A DNA stretch of 64,000 nt, from positions 35,663 to 99,662 of the forward strand of contig NZ_WJBG01000244.1 of NCBI RefSeq assembly GCF_009709555.1. The letters run 5' to 3'. Source of the DNA: Streptomyces blattellae (GTDB lineage Bacteria > Actinomycetota > Actinomycetes > Streptomycetales > Streptomycetaceae). Positions 1 through 8,590 of the stretch are shown piece after piece (the stretch's first letter is position 1; the number at the start of each line of letters is the position of its first letter). The notes under the pieces are model-generated. The model saw nothing but the letters and a program-made list of their open reading frames with translations. It had not been told where the DNA came from and did no database searches. Position numbers and translations under genes: made by a program.

Positions 1-15
1 GAACGGAGCCTCCCC

Positions 16-1404
16 GTGCCCGATGACAGCACCGATACGACGGCCACAGCCGGACAGCGGATCACCGCCCTCGCCGCCGGGCACCCCTGGGTGGCCGAGG
101 CACGCCCCGCCCCCGGTGGCGTCCTGCTGGTCACACCCCATCCGAGTGCGACAGCCGTGCTGCCCGCCCCCGGCCCTCTGGTGCGCGAACACCTCGCGCA
201 CTGGGCCGAGGTGTACGAGTGGGTGTACGAGACGGGCGAGGGCCGGCACGCCGACGATCTGGACCTGTCCGGCTGGCGTGCCTCCGACACCGGAGAACCC
301 CTGCCGGCCGCCCACATGCGTGACTGGGTCGACCGCACGGTCGACCTCGTACTCGCCCAGCGCCCCCGCCGGCTCCTCGAACTCGGATGCGGCACCGGCC
401 TGCTGGCCCACCGGCTCTCCCCCCGCCTGGACGGCTACGTCGGCACCGACCTGACGGACGTGGCGGTCGACCGCCTGGACGCCGCCCGCCTGCCCCGCGC
501 CGCCTTCGTCCGCGCGGCCGCCCACGAAGCGGAGGCGCCGGCCGTGCGGCAGGCGATGGACCGGGTGTTCGGACCCGGCGTACGTCCCGACTGCGTCCTG
601 CTCAACTCCGTCACCCCGTGCTTCCCCGACCTCGCGTACCTGGCCGCCTTCCTGCACAGCGCGCTCACCACGGTCGAGGACGGCGGCACCGTGATCGTCG
701 GCGACATCCGCCACGCGGCGCTCCTCGAAGACCACTTCGGCCGGGTGGAACGGGCCCGCGACCCCGAAGCCGCCGACCCGGACATCGCCGCGCGGGTCGC
801 GTCGGCCGTGGCCGAGGACCGGGAACTCTCCTTCGCCCCCGCCGCCGTACACCGGATCCTGGCCGACCACCCCCGGACCGTCCGGATGAGCGTGCACGCC
901 CGCACGATGGCATACGACTCGGAGCTCACCCGGTACCGCTACGACCTCGTCCTGCACGTCGGTCCCGCCCCCTCGGACCCGTCCGGAGTACGCCAATCGG
1001 CGTGGCAGGGCCATGCAGGCGAACAGCTGCCGGCGCTGCTGCACGCGGCACTGTCACCCGGGCCCGTCGTCCTGCACAGCATCCCCAACGCCCTCCTCAC
1101 CGACGTCCCGGACGCCGTCACCCCGCACGACCTGCGGCAGGCACTGAACGGCGCGGACGCCGCCGTGCTGCTCGACGCGGGCAACCCGAGGATGCTCGCC
1201 GTCGCCGCACCGGCCCGCTGGGCCCCGGCGGCAGCTCACGCCCCGGTCCGGGCACCCGTGGGAAGACTGGCCCACGAGCCGCTGCCCGCGTTCGTACGGC
1301 GCCGGCTGCCGGAAGTCCTGCGCGACCACGTCCGCCGCGCGGAGCCCGGTGCGGTGATGCCGAGGATCGTGGTGAACGACGTGCCCGCCGGAGCGGTCCG
1401 ATGA
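16..1404 (+). CDS. Stand-alone NRPS-type SAM-dependent methyltransferase
   Basis: A 462-residue protein matching the methyltransferase domain normally inserted inside an NRPS adenylation domain. The lead-in (YEWVYE, then SGWRASDTGEPLP and MRDWVDRTVD) is typical of that class, and SAM motif I LELGCGTG lies near residues 119-126, followed by YVGTDL. The last ~45 residues (LPAFVRRRLPEVLRDHVRR, then MPRIVVNDVP) resemble the adenylation-domain tail that normally runs LVPELRxxLxxxLPxYMVPxxxVxLDxLP, so the gene looks excised from a larger module. GTG start with GGAG at 5-8. The stop overlaps the next start (ATGA). Presumably methylates a carrier-bound intermediate; N- versus C-methylation cannot be told from sequence. 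The window begins just upstream, so other NRPS genes may precede it. Confidence 0.8.
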   Translation: MPDDSTDTTATAGQRITALAAGHPWVAEARPAPGGVLLVTPHPSATAVLPAPGPLVREHLAHWAEVYEWVYETGEGRHADDLDLSGWRASDTGEPLPAAHMRDWVDRTVDLVLAQRPRRLLELGCGTGLLAHRLSPRLDGYVGTDLTDVAVDRLDAARLPRAAFVRAAAHEAEAPAVRQAMDRVFGPGVRPDCVLLNSVTPCFPDLAYLAAFLHSALTTVEDGGTVIVGDIRHAALLEDHFGRVERARDPEAADPDIAARVASAVAEDRELSFAPAAVHRILADHPRTVRMSVHARTMAYDSELTRYRYDLVLHVGPAPSDPSGVRQSAWQGHAGEQLPALLHAALSPGPVVLHSIPNALLTDVPDAVTPHDLRQALNGADAAVLLDAGNPRMLAVAAPARWAPAAAHAPVRAPVGRLAHEPLPAFVRRRLPEVLRDHVRRAEPGAVMPRIVVNDVPAGAVR

Positions 1405-2825
1405 CGGTCGCGTCCCTGGCCGAGGCCCTGTCCGCCCTGCCCGAGGTGGGCGCCTGGCAACTGGTGCCGGGCAGCGCCGGGGGCACCCTTCTGGTCGCCG
1501 GTCCGGCCGGCACGGCAGGCGTCGGATCGGATGACGTCGCGCACGCCGAGGACGAGAAGGCCGTCGAGGCGGCCGCCGCCTCCGGCGACACAGCCGTCAC
1601 CGGCACGAACCTTCCGGAACTCCCGCGTCTGATGGGCCTGTTGGACGAAACCGCCCTGCTGACCATGGCGCGCGTCCTGGACCGTACCCGACTCTTCCGC
1701 ACCCCTGAGCCATGCGCGGCCTCCGACGTCATGACCGCCCTGGGCACCGCTCCCCGCCACGCGTGGATCGTACGGCGCTGGCTGCGCACCCTGGCCGAGG
1801 AGGGACGACTCGGCCACGACCCGGCCACGGGCCGCTACCGGGATCTGACCGCGCCCGACCGCGTCGCGTACGCCCGCGCCCGTCGCGCCCTCGACCGGGC
1901 ACGCCACGGCATGGGCTACCCCGAGTCCATGACGCGCTTCTTCCTCACCGCCGCCGACCGGCTGCCGCTCCTTCTCCAGGACCGTACGAGCCTGCAGGAG
2001 GTGCTCTTCCCCCAGGGGCGGACGGACACCGCCGAGGGCAACTACCGCGACAGCGCACCGAGCCGATGGGCCAACCACGCCGCCGCCGAGCTGATCGCCC
2101 ACCAGGCACGGCGCCGGGAGGGCGGCGGCCGGCCGCTGCGCGTGCTGGAGGCGGGCGCGGGTGTGGGCGGCACTACGGAAGCGGTCCTGACCGCTCTCGG
2201 CTCCGCCCCGGTCGACTACCTCTTCACGGACGTGTCCCGGTTCTTCCTCCAGGCCGCGCGTACCCGCTTCGGCGCCCGCCCCGGACTGCGCCAGGCCCTG
2301 TTCGACGTCAACGCCGATCCCGTGGCGCAGGGCCTGGCCCCCGCCTCCCACGACGTGATCCTCGCCGCGAACGTCCTGCACAACGCCCGCCATGTGGGCC
2401 GCGCGCTCGCGGCCCTGCGTGAACTCCTCGTTCCGGACGGCCTGCTGGTGCTCGTCGAGTCCTGCCGGGAGCACTACCAGGCACTCACCTCCATGTACCT
2501 GCTGATGTCACCGCAGCCCGACGAGGAGCGCTGGTTCACCGATCTGCGGGCCGGACAGGACCGGGTGTTCCTCACCGAGACCGAGTGGGCTGAGCAGTTC
2601 GACGCGTCCGGATTCCGTCCCTTGCCCGTCCTGCCGCCCGCGGGCCACCCCCTGACCGCCCTCGGACAGTTCGTCATCGCGGGCCGCCCTCGCCCGGGCC
2701 ACGGCCGCCCCGACCCCGACCGGGTGGCGCGAGCGCTCGCGCCGTTGCCCGGGGCCACGCGTCCCGTCCGCGTCCACGCCGTGGACCGCGTACCGTCCAC
2801 CACCACCTCTGGAGCCACCAGGTGA
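1401..2825 (+). CDS. Second stand-alone NRPS/PKS-type methyltransferase
   Basis: A 474-residue protein with SAM motif I LEAGAGVGGTTEAVL (about residue 247) followed by YLFTDVSRFFLQAARTRF, the pattern of C-methyltransferase domains embedded in PKS and thiazoline-forming NRPS proteins. A winged-helix-like N-terminal region (residues ~85-160) precedes it. The C-terminus, RVARALAPLPGATRPVRVHAVDRVP then SGATR, resembles the adenylation tail that usually ends LDRLPLTxNGKVDR, with the GK core lost. ATG at 1401 is chosen because it forms an ATGA overlap with the upstream stop; the frame stays open further upstream but only as a shadow. The stop overlaps the next GTG by 4 nt, so the three genes are translationally coupled. 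Confidence 0.8.
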   Translation: MTVASLAEALSALPEVGAWQLVPGSAGGTLLVAGPAGTAGVGSDDVAHAEDEKAVEAAAASGDTAVTGTNLPELPRLMGLLDETALLTMARVLDRTRLFRTPEPCAASDVMTALGTAPRHAWIVRRWLRTLAEEGRLGHDPATGRYRDLTAPDRVAYARARRALDRARHGMGYPESMTRFFLTAADRLPLLLQDRTSLQEVLFPQGRTDTAEGNYRDSAPSRWANHAAAELIAHQARRREGGGRPLRVLEAGAGVGGTTEAVLTALGSAPVDYLFTDVSRFFLQAARTRFGARPGLRQALFDVNADPVAQGLAPASHDVILAANVLHNARHVGRALAALRELLVPDGLLVLVESCREHYQALTSMYLLMSPQPDEERWFTDLRAGQDRVFLTETEWAEQFDASGFRPLPVLPPAGHPLTALGQFVIAGRPRPGHGRPDPDRVARALAPLPGATRPVRVHAVDRVPSTTTSGATR

Positions 2826-4831
2826 CCACTTCCGCCTCGCTTCCCGCCGCCCCCGACGACCTCGTACAGGCCGTGCGCGGTGTCTGGGCCGACGTCCTGG
2901 ACACCGACACCGCGTCCATACCGGGCGACACCAGCTTCCTCAGTCTGGGCGGCGACTCCGTCCTCGCCGTACGCATGGCAGCGATGATCCGCAAGCGCCT
3001 CGCGGTCAGCCTCGCCCTGTCGGACGTACGCGTCGAGCACACCGCGGCCCATCTCGCGGCGCTCCTCCACGAGCGCGGCACAGCCGGCAGCGGCGTGCCG
3101 CGCGAGCTGGACCTGGACATCAGGCGGCGCGACGACCCGGACGCGCCCTTCCCCCTGCTGCCGCTCCAGCAGGGGTACTTCGTCGGCCAGCAGGACGCCT
3201 GGGAGCTGTCCTACCGTTCCGCCCACCACTACGTCGACATCGGCCTGGAGGACATCGACGGTGACGAGATCGTCGAGGCGCTCCAGGACGCGCTGGAGCG
3301 CCTCGCGGAACACCAGTCGGTGCTGCGGGCCCGTGTCCTGCCCGACGGAAGGCAGCGGATCCTGCCGCTCGACGATCCGGACGCCATGCCGCGGCTGCGG
3401 GTGAGAGATCTCAGCACCGCGGGAGAGGAGCAGATCGCCACCGAGCTCACGGCGATCCGGCGGGAGATGAGCACCCAGGGCCCCGACCCCGCCGTGGGCT
3501 GCGGACTCGACATGCGGCTCACCCTGCTTCCGGGGCAGCGTGCCCGACTGCACTCCGCCACGAGCCTGCTGATCATCGACGGCTGGTCGTCCGGCGTCTT
3601 CTACCGGGATCTGTTCGCCCTCGTCTCCGACCACAACGCGGTACTCGCCCCGCTGGAGGTCGGCTTCGGGGACTACGTCACCAGCCTGCGCGACCTGCCC
3701 GGCACCGAACAGTGGAATGCGGACCGGGACTGGTGGTGGGACCGTCTCGACGACTTCCCGCTGCCGCCGGCGCTGCCCCTCGTGGCCGACCCTGCCGACG
3801 TACGGCCGACGTTGATGGGCACCCGGCAGGCCGTGCTCGACGCGGAGCGGTGGGCCGCGCTGCGCGCCCACTGCGCCGAGCACGGTGTCACGCCGTCGGC
3901 CGCGATGTTCGCGGTGTTCTCCGCCGCCGTGTCCCGGGCCGGCGGACACCGGCGCTTTCTGCTCAACACCCTTCAGCTGAACCGGCTTCCGCTGCATCCG
4001 GACGTGCCCCGCCTGGTGGGCGCCTTCTCGTCCACGATGCTCATGCCGGTCGAGTTGCCCGAGAACGCCGCCTTCGCCGAGCTGGCCGTCAGCGCTCAGC
4101 AATCCATGAGCGACGCCCTCGCGCACAACCTGATCACCGGAGTGGAGGTCTCCCGCGAACTGGGCCGCCGCCGCGGCACCCGGCGTCCGGTCGCCCCCGT
4201 CGTCTTCCAGAGCACCCTGGGAGTGGATGCGGCACTGGGCAGCGAAGTCCCCCACGAGGCAGGCCCATTGGGGCGAATCGACCTGCTCAGCCACCACCAG
4301 CAGCTGAGGACTCCCCAGGTCGCCCTGGAAGTACGGCTCTTCGAGCTGCGCGGCGAACTCGTGGTCGTCTTCTCCCTGGTGGAGGAGCTCTTCGCCGCCG
4401 AAGACGTGGACCGGATGTTCCAGGACGTGATGCACACGGTCGAATCCCTCGTGGCCGAGGAGGGCTGGTCGGCACCGGTCACGCTGCCCGCCGATCTGGA
4501 CGCGCGCCCGTCGGACATCGGCGGCACGGCCGGACGGCTGTCCGTCCCGCAGACACCCGACGACAGGCCCGACGAGGAGCCGGGGGCTCCGCGCGACGAC
4601 CTCGAACGGGCCATCGCGGCCGAATGGGCCCAGTTGCTCGGGGCCGCGGTGGCCGACAGGGCGACGGACTTCTTCTCCCTGGGCGCAGATTCGCTCCTGG
4701 CGGTACGGATGCTCGGCGTACTGGCCCGCAAGGAGGTCGGCAGGGTGACGCCGCGCCGCTTCCTGGAGCGTCCCACGGTGGCGGGTCTGGCCGATGCGCT
4801 ACGTGAGTCGGCGCCGGCCGTGCAGGGCTGA
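2822..4831 (+). CDS. NRPS protein: carrier - cyclization (Cy) - carrier
   Basis: A 669-residue protein without an adenylation domain. Residues ~10-75 are a peptidyl carrier domain (LGGDSVLAVRM, phosphopantetheinyl Ser near 45). Residues ~105-560 are a condensation-fold domain of the heterocyclization type: FPLLPLQQGYFVG start and SLLIIDGWS at 3563-3589 in the place of the DxxxxDxxS motif. A second carrier domain (FFSLGADSLLAVRM, Ser near 622) ends the protein. Cy domains condense and cyclise Cys, Ser or Thr into thiazoline or oxazoline rings, as in pyochelin, yersiniabactin and coelibactin pathways. The first Asp of the Cy signature is Ser here. GTG start with GGAG at 2811-2814. Adenylation must be supplied in trans by a gene outside this window. 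Confidence 0.85.
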   Translation: MTTSASLPAAPDDLVQAVRGVWADVLDTDTASIPGDTSFLSLGGDSVLAVRMAAMIRKRLAVSLALSDVRVEHTAAHLAALLHERGTAGSGVPRELDLDIRRRDDPDAPFPLLPLQQGYFVGQQDAWELSYRSAHHYVDIGLEDIDGDEIVEALQDALERLAEHQSVLRARVLPDGRQRILPLDDPDAMPRLRVRDLSTAGEEQIATELTAIRREMSTQGPDPAVGCGLDMRLTLLPGQRARLHSATSLLIIDGWSSGVFYRDLFALVSDHNAVLAPLEVGFGDYVTSLRDLPGTEQWNADRDWWWDRLDDFPLPPALPLVADPADVRPTLMGTRQAVLDAERWAALRAHCAEHGVTPSAAMFAVFSAAVSRAGGHRRFLLNTLQLNRLPLHPDVPRLVGAFSSTMLMPVELPENAAFAELAVSAQQSMSDALAHNLITGVEVSRELGRRRGTRRPVAPVVFQSTLGVDAALGSEVPHEAGPLGRIDLLSHHQQLRTPQVALEVRLFELRGELVVVFSLVEELFAAEDVDRMFQDVMHTVESLVAEEGWSAPVTLPADLDARPSDIGGTAGRLSVPQTPDDRPDEEPGAPRDDLERAIAAEWAQLLGAAVADRATDFFSLGADSLLAVRMLGVLARKEVGRVTPRRFLERPTVAGLADALRESAPAVQG

Positions 4832-4895
4832 CGGGGCAGACCGATCGCGGCGGGAGCATCCCCGACTGCCCTGGGCGCTCCCGCCGCGAACCGGA

Positions 4896-5819
4896 TCAGC
4901 CGCCGAGCCCCGCGTCCTGACGGAACAGCTCCTGCTCCAGCCAGACCGCTGCGCGCGCTCCGTCGGCTGCCCCCGTGACCACGAAGGTGAGCGCGTCCGG
5001 CAGCGCCTCCAGCCGGGCGGCGTCCCCGGCCGCGTAGACACCGGGCACGCTCGTGCGCTGGAACTCGTCCACGCGGACGCAACCGTCGGGAAGGATCTGG
5101 CAGCCGAGCTGTTCGGCGAGCGGGGAGTGCTGCCGGGTGGGTGCCCGGTGGTACACGGCCTGCCGCTCCAGGACCCGTCCGTCCGCCAGGACGAGGCGCA
5201 CCTCGCCCTCCTTGCCCTCGATCCGGGAGACCCGTGTCTCGTCGACGGCGATCCCGGCCTCGGCGAGCTTGCCCGCCGCCTGCTCGGGCACCGGATGCCC
5301 GTTCGTGCACACCATCACGTCGTCGCTGAACCGGTCGGCGACGTACAACGCCTGCATGACCTGGGGGAGTTCGTGACCGAGCACGGCAAGCTTCATGCCC
5401 CGGGTCTCCCAGCCATGACAGAAGGGGCAGTGATAGACACCCCGGCCGAAGAGCTCACTCAACCCGTCCACCTGGTCGAGGACATCGACCTGCCCGGTGG
5501 CGATGATCAACTTGCGGCCCGGTACCCGCGCGCCGTCCGCGAGCGTCAGCACGAACCCGCTCCCCTCCGTCTCCGCACTCGTCACCAGCGCCTCACGGAT
5601 CTCCACGCTCGGGTACGCGGTGAGCTGCTCACGGCCTATGCGGCGCAGCTCCGCCGGAGGAAAGCCGTCCCGGCTGAGGAACATGTGCATGTCGGCGGCC
5701 GGCGCGTTGCGCGGTGCGCCGCTGTCGAGAAGCAGCACGGCGCGGCGCTGGCGGCCGGCCACCAGCGCGGCGTTGAGACCGGCTGGGCCTCCACCGACCA
5801 CGAGTACGTCGTACGTCAT
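4896..5819 (-). CDS. Thioredoxin-reductase-like FAD oxidoreductase (GliT/HlmI type)
   Basis: A 307-residue flavoprotein. Residues 1-30 form the FAD-binding VLVVGGGPAGL fold. A redox-active CPFC pair (in YHCPFCHGWE, about residues 128-131) sits where thioredoxin reductases and disulfide-forming tailoring enzymes such as GliT and HlmI carry theirs. The C-terminal GVYAAGDAA motif is the second FAD signature. The start ATG at 5819 is chosen over an in-frame start 42 nt upstream because an excellent site, GGAGGAG, precedes it. Convergent with the NRPS genes and divergent from the reductase at 5924. It may oxidise dithiols in the NRPS product or act in general thiol redox; sequence does not separate these. 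Confidence 0.8.
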   Translation of the reverse strand: MTYDVLVVGGGPAGLNAALVAGRQRRAVLLLDSGAPRNAPAADMHMFLSRDGFPPAELRRIGREQLTAYPSVEIREALVTSAETEGSGFVLTLADGARVPGRKLIIATGQVDVLDQVDGLSELFGRGVYHCPFCHGWETRGMKLAVLGHELPQVMQALYVADRFSDDVMVCTNGHPVPEQAAGKLAEAGIAVDETRVSRIEGKEGEVRLVLADGRVLERQAVYHRAPTRQHSPLAEQLGCQILPDGCVRVDEFQRTSVPGVYAAGDAARLEALPDALTFVVTGAADGARAAVWLEQELFRQDAGLGG

Positions 5820-5862
5820 CGTTCTCCTCCGCTGTGTCCAGGGGGACGTCACATCCGCCACT

Positions 5863-5881
5863 ATTGATAATAGTTATCAAT
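5863..5881. promoter_or_regulatory. AT-rich Fur-family-like operator
   Basis: ATTGATAA and TTATCAAT are perfect 8-bp arms around TAG, in the divergent region between the flavoprotein (start 5819, minus) and the reductase (start 5924, plus). The inner 15 bp, TGATAATAGTTATCA, differs at one fixed base from the 7-1-7 Fur-type consensus TGATAATNATTATCA. A MarR or ArsR operator is an alternative reading. Such an AT-rich palindrome is conspicuous at this GC content. Confidence 0.55.
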
Positions 5882-5923
5882 TCCAGTAAATGAGGCCGTT
5901 AGATCCGAAGAAGGGTGACTCCC

Positions 5924-7018
5924 GTGAACTCCACCGCGGCAATCGGCATCCTCGGCGGCTACGGAGCCGTCGGCAGCTCAGTGGTACGTCGCCTGCGTCA
6001 GGCAGACATCGGCCCACTTCTTGTGGGCGGCCGGGACCCGTCGCGCGCACAAGCCCTCATCGCCTCGTTCCGGAGCGGTCAGGGCTCGGCGGCCGTCAGC
6101 GCCGAGGCGGTTGACCTCTGGTCCGATTCTCTGGACTCGTTCCTCAGCCGCTGCCGGCTCGTCGTCAACTGCGCGGGCCCGTCCTACCGCGTCCTGGACA
6201 CCGTGGCCCGTGCGGCCCTGCGGCACGGCGTGGACTACGTCGACGCGGCGGGCGACGACCCCGTCCACACCCGGCTGACCACAGCGGGCGGCGGAGCCGG
6301 TGCGTGGTCGGCCGCGGGCCGCACCGCGGTGATCTCCGCCGGGGCCCTGCCGGGCCTGTCCGGACTCCTGCCCCGCGTCCTGGTGGATCCGGCGGCACAG
6401 CCCCTGCGCCTGGAGGGATACGTGGGCGGGGTAGCCGCGCTCACCCCCGCCGCCGCGGGGGACGTACTCCTCGCCCGGGGCCCCGAACACGGCACTCCCT
6501 CCGCCGCCTGGGAGGACGGGCGGATACGCGACCGCGCGCTGGAACCCCGGCGCGACCTGCTCCTTGCGGCCTTCCCCCAGCGGGTGACCGCTTTCCCCTA
6601 CCTGTCCACCGAGGCCGCCCGGCTCGCCGAGACCGCGGGCATCCGCCGGCTTCACTGGTACACCGTCTTCGGCGGCACGCGCCTCGCGGAAGGACTCGCC
6701 ATGGCCTGGGCCCTGGACACTCCGGACGCCACCGAACTGGTCCACGCCGCGGACGAGGACGTGCGCCGTCACGGCTCCTGGTACGGGCAGGAGTTCCGCC
6801 TGTGGAACGGGACCGGCGACGGCCCGCCGGCCCGCACCCTCACCCTCCGCGCCGAGGACTCGTACGAACTCAGCGGCTTTCTCGCAGCCACCGCGGCGGA
6901 GCACGTCCTGGCAGGCCGCGTGAAACCCGGCGTTCACTACGCGGCTGACGCGCTCGACGCGCAGGCGACGGCCAGGGCCCTGGCGGCGGATCCCGCGGCA
7001 GAGCTGGAGATGACCTGA
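5924..7018 (+). CDS. Saccharopine-dehydrogenase-like NAD(P)-binding reductase
   Basis: A 364-residue protein starting with a Rossmann fold (IGILGGYGAVGSSVVRRL) and continuing as in the saccharopine dehydrogenase family: LVVNCAGPSYRVLDTVARAAL and GVDYVDAAGD. GTG at 5924 is preferred because AAGAAGG lies 9 nt upstream; another in-frame GTG at 5915 would sit on top of that ribosome site. The family covers opine-type dehydrogenases and trans-acting reductases. In an NRPS neighbourhood it could reduce an imine or opine intermediate, but the substrate is unknown. Shares its upstream palindrome with the divergent flavoprotein gene. Confidence 0.72.
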   Translation: MNSTAAIGILGGYGAVGSSVVRRLRQADIGPLLVGGRDPSRAQALIASFRSGQGSAAVSAEAVDLWSDSLDSFLSRCRLVVNCAGPSYRVLDTVARAALRHGVDYVDAAGDDPVHTRLTTAGGGAGAWSAAGRTAVISAGALPGLSGLLPRVLVDPAAQPLRLEGYVGGVAALTPAAAGDVLLARGPEHGTPSAAWEDGRIRDRALEPRRDLLLAAFPQRVTAFPYLSTEAARLAETAGIRRLHWYTVFGGTRLAEGLAMAWALDTPDATELVHAADEDVRRHGSWYGQEFRLWNGTGDGPPARTLTLRAEDSYELSGFLAATAAEHVLAGRVKPGVHYAADALDAQATARALAADPAAELEMT

Positions 7019-7189
7019 CCCACTGGCATCGGCCGCAGCCGCGCACCATATCGCCGTCCGGCCCTCCCCTCTCCTGAACCGGGCGGCCCCAGGCGGGCCG
7101 GGCCTCGCACCGCCCCCGCCGGCGCTGTCGGCAACTCCGGGAACCGGCGTGAGCAGGCACGCCGCGGCACAGGTGTTCATGCCGGTGTT

Positions 7190-7984
7190 TCACGCCCGCA
7201 GCAGGTCCAGGTCCGATCTGCCGAGCGTCGTGGTGATCAGCAGGTCGGTGATGAGGTTGTGGTTGAGCATGTTCCCGACCGGCTGCGGGACCTCGTCCTC
7301 CAGGAGCCCGGGCACGCGGTCCTCTCTGCTGAGGCGTCTGCGCACGTTGGCGACGATGTGGGCGGCGCGCTTGCGGCCCCACGACTCATGCGGCCGCAAC
7401 TGGCCCAGCTCGAAAGCCACCTGAGCCCACGTCAACGGCTGTGGGCATGGCTCCAGCCGGAGGTAGCGCTGAGCGAGGCAGACCAGCACCAGCTTCTCCT
7501 CGGGGCTCAGCTTCCGTACCTCACCGCGCGTCACCTCCTCGTGCAGACCCGGTCCGGCCGACGGGCCGTCCGACGGCCCCGGCGCGGTGATCCGGACCTC
7601 CAGGAGATGCCCCTGCTGCGCGGAGACCACGAACAACGGCGTGTAACCGGACGACAGATAGGCATGGGCGCCGCCGAGCAGCAGCCGTGATCCGGGGAAC
7701 CGGATGGGCAGCCTGCCGGTGTTGTACAGCACCCAGCGGGAGGACTCCCGGACGATCAGCCCCTGCCGCCGGCTGACGCGTGGGTCTCCCGCGCCGACAC
7801 AGACGTGGACCTCGGGCTCGTTGCGCCCGAACACCAGCGTGAAGTCCGCGTCCGGCGCCACCCTCATCCCGCCGTTCATGCCGAGCACGAAGAGCGTGCC
7901 CGGCGGGGCCGCGGGAACCGTGTGGCTGAGGCTGCCGATCTCCCGTGGCAGAAGGCTGACCTTGCTCACCGAACGCGCCGTCAC
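7190..7984 (-). CDS. FHA-domain protein with C-terminal winged-helix-like region
   Basis: A 264-residue soluble protein. Residues ~35-115 fit a forkhead-associated domain: FTLVFGRNEPEV, then RVSRRQGLIV (the SR of the phosphothreonine-binding loop), then WVLYNTG. The C-terminal part (KLSPEEKLVLVCLAQRYL to VANVRRRL) looks like a small helical DNA- or protein-binding domain. The start is GTG at 7984 with GGGGAGG upstream; an in-frame TTG 15 nt earlier is less likely. FHA domains read phosphothreonine written by Ser/Thr kinases, and a kinase remnant lies 150 bp away, so the two were probably a signalling pair. Confidence 0.7.
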   Translation of the reverse strand: MTARSVSKVSLLPREIGSLSHTVPAAPPGTLFVLGMNGGMRVAPDADFTLVFGRNEPEVHVCVGAGDPRVSRRQGLIVRESSRWVLYNTGRLPIRFPGSRLLLGGAHAYLSSGYTPLFVVSAQQGHLLEVRITAPGPSDGPSAGPGLHEEVTRGEVRKLSPEEKLVLVCLAQRYLRLEPCPQPLTWAQVAFELGQLRPHESWGRKRAAHIVANVRRRLSREDRVPGLLEDEVPQPVGNMLNHNLITDLLITTTLGRSDLDLLRA

Positions 7985-8132
7985 TCTGCCTCCCCGCAAT
8001 CGATGGGTGCCGATGCTAGGCGCCGACTGCCGGGAGGGGTCCCGCCGCCGTGCCCAGCGTCGCGGCGCCGCTCTCCCGGTGGCACCTCAGGCAGCCGGAA
8101 AGCCTCGCACGGGCGCAGCGCGATGACGGTCA

Positions 8133-8590
8133 TCAGCGCTCCCTGCGCCGCGGATGATCCGTGATGTCAGCAGCGGCCTCGACCAGGGCCTGGCGGAACT
8201 CCGCCGCGGTGCCGAAACCGATGCGCGGGTGTTCGGTGAGGGCGTGGTCGATCACCTTCGCGAGGCCCTCCGGGACGTCGGGGTTCCGGCGGCGGATCGG
8301 CACGGCGGGGCTGTCCAGGACCACCCGCCAGCGGTCGGCGTGCGGCGGGAAGTCACGCGGGGCGGAGCCGGTGAGCATGTAGTACAGGCAGGCCGCGGTC
8401 GCCCAGACGTCGACCTCGGGCTGCGCCCGCTTGAACTGCAGCACCTGTTGCCGGGAGACGAACGACGGGCTGCCCGCGCTGGTGCCCGTATGCGTCAGCC
8501 CGCTCAGGCCCGCGGCGTCGAACGCCTTCGCCAGCCCGAAGTCGCCGACCTTGGCCATGCCGCCGTGCAGGAAGATGAGGTGCGCCGCAC
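8133..8590 (-). pseudogene. Truncated Ser/Thr protein kinase (C-terminal lobe only)
   Basis: The frame encodes the second half of a protein kinase domain: HGGMAKVGDFGLAKAF (DFG at 8535-8543), activation-loop end GSPSFVSRQQV in place of an APE motif, and the F-helix motif VDVWATAACLYYMLTG. The N-lobe, the Lys of beta-3 and the HRD catalytic loop are absent: homology stops just before LHGGMAKVGDFG, and the frame upstream encodes Arg-rich shadow sequence. The break coincides with the beginning of coding-like sequence on the opposite strand. The open frame continues to 8768 but does not restore the kinase. It is unlikely to be an active enzyme. Confidence 0.65.

Noticed and set aside
387..1400. 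Long in-frame extension upstream of the second methyltransferase
   Set aside because: It overlaps the first methyltransferase in another frame, is almost pure Arg/Pro/Gly, and the ATG at 1401 forms a normal ATGA overlap.
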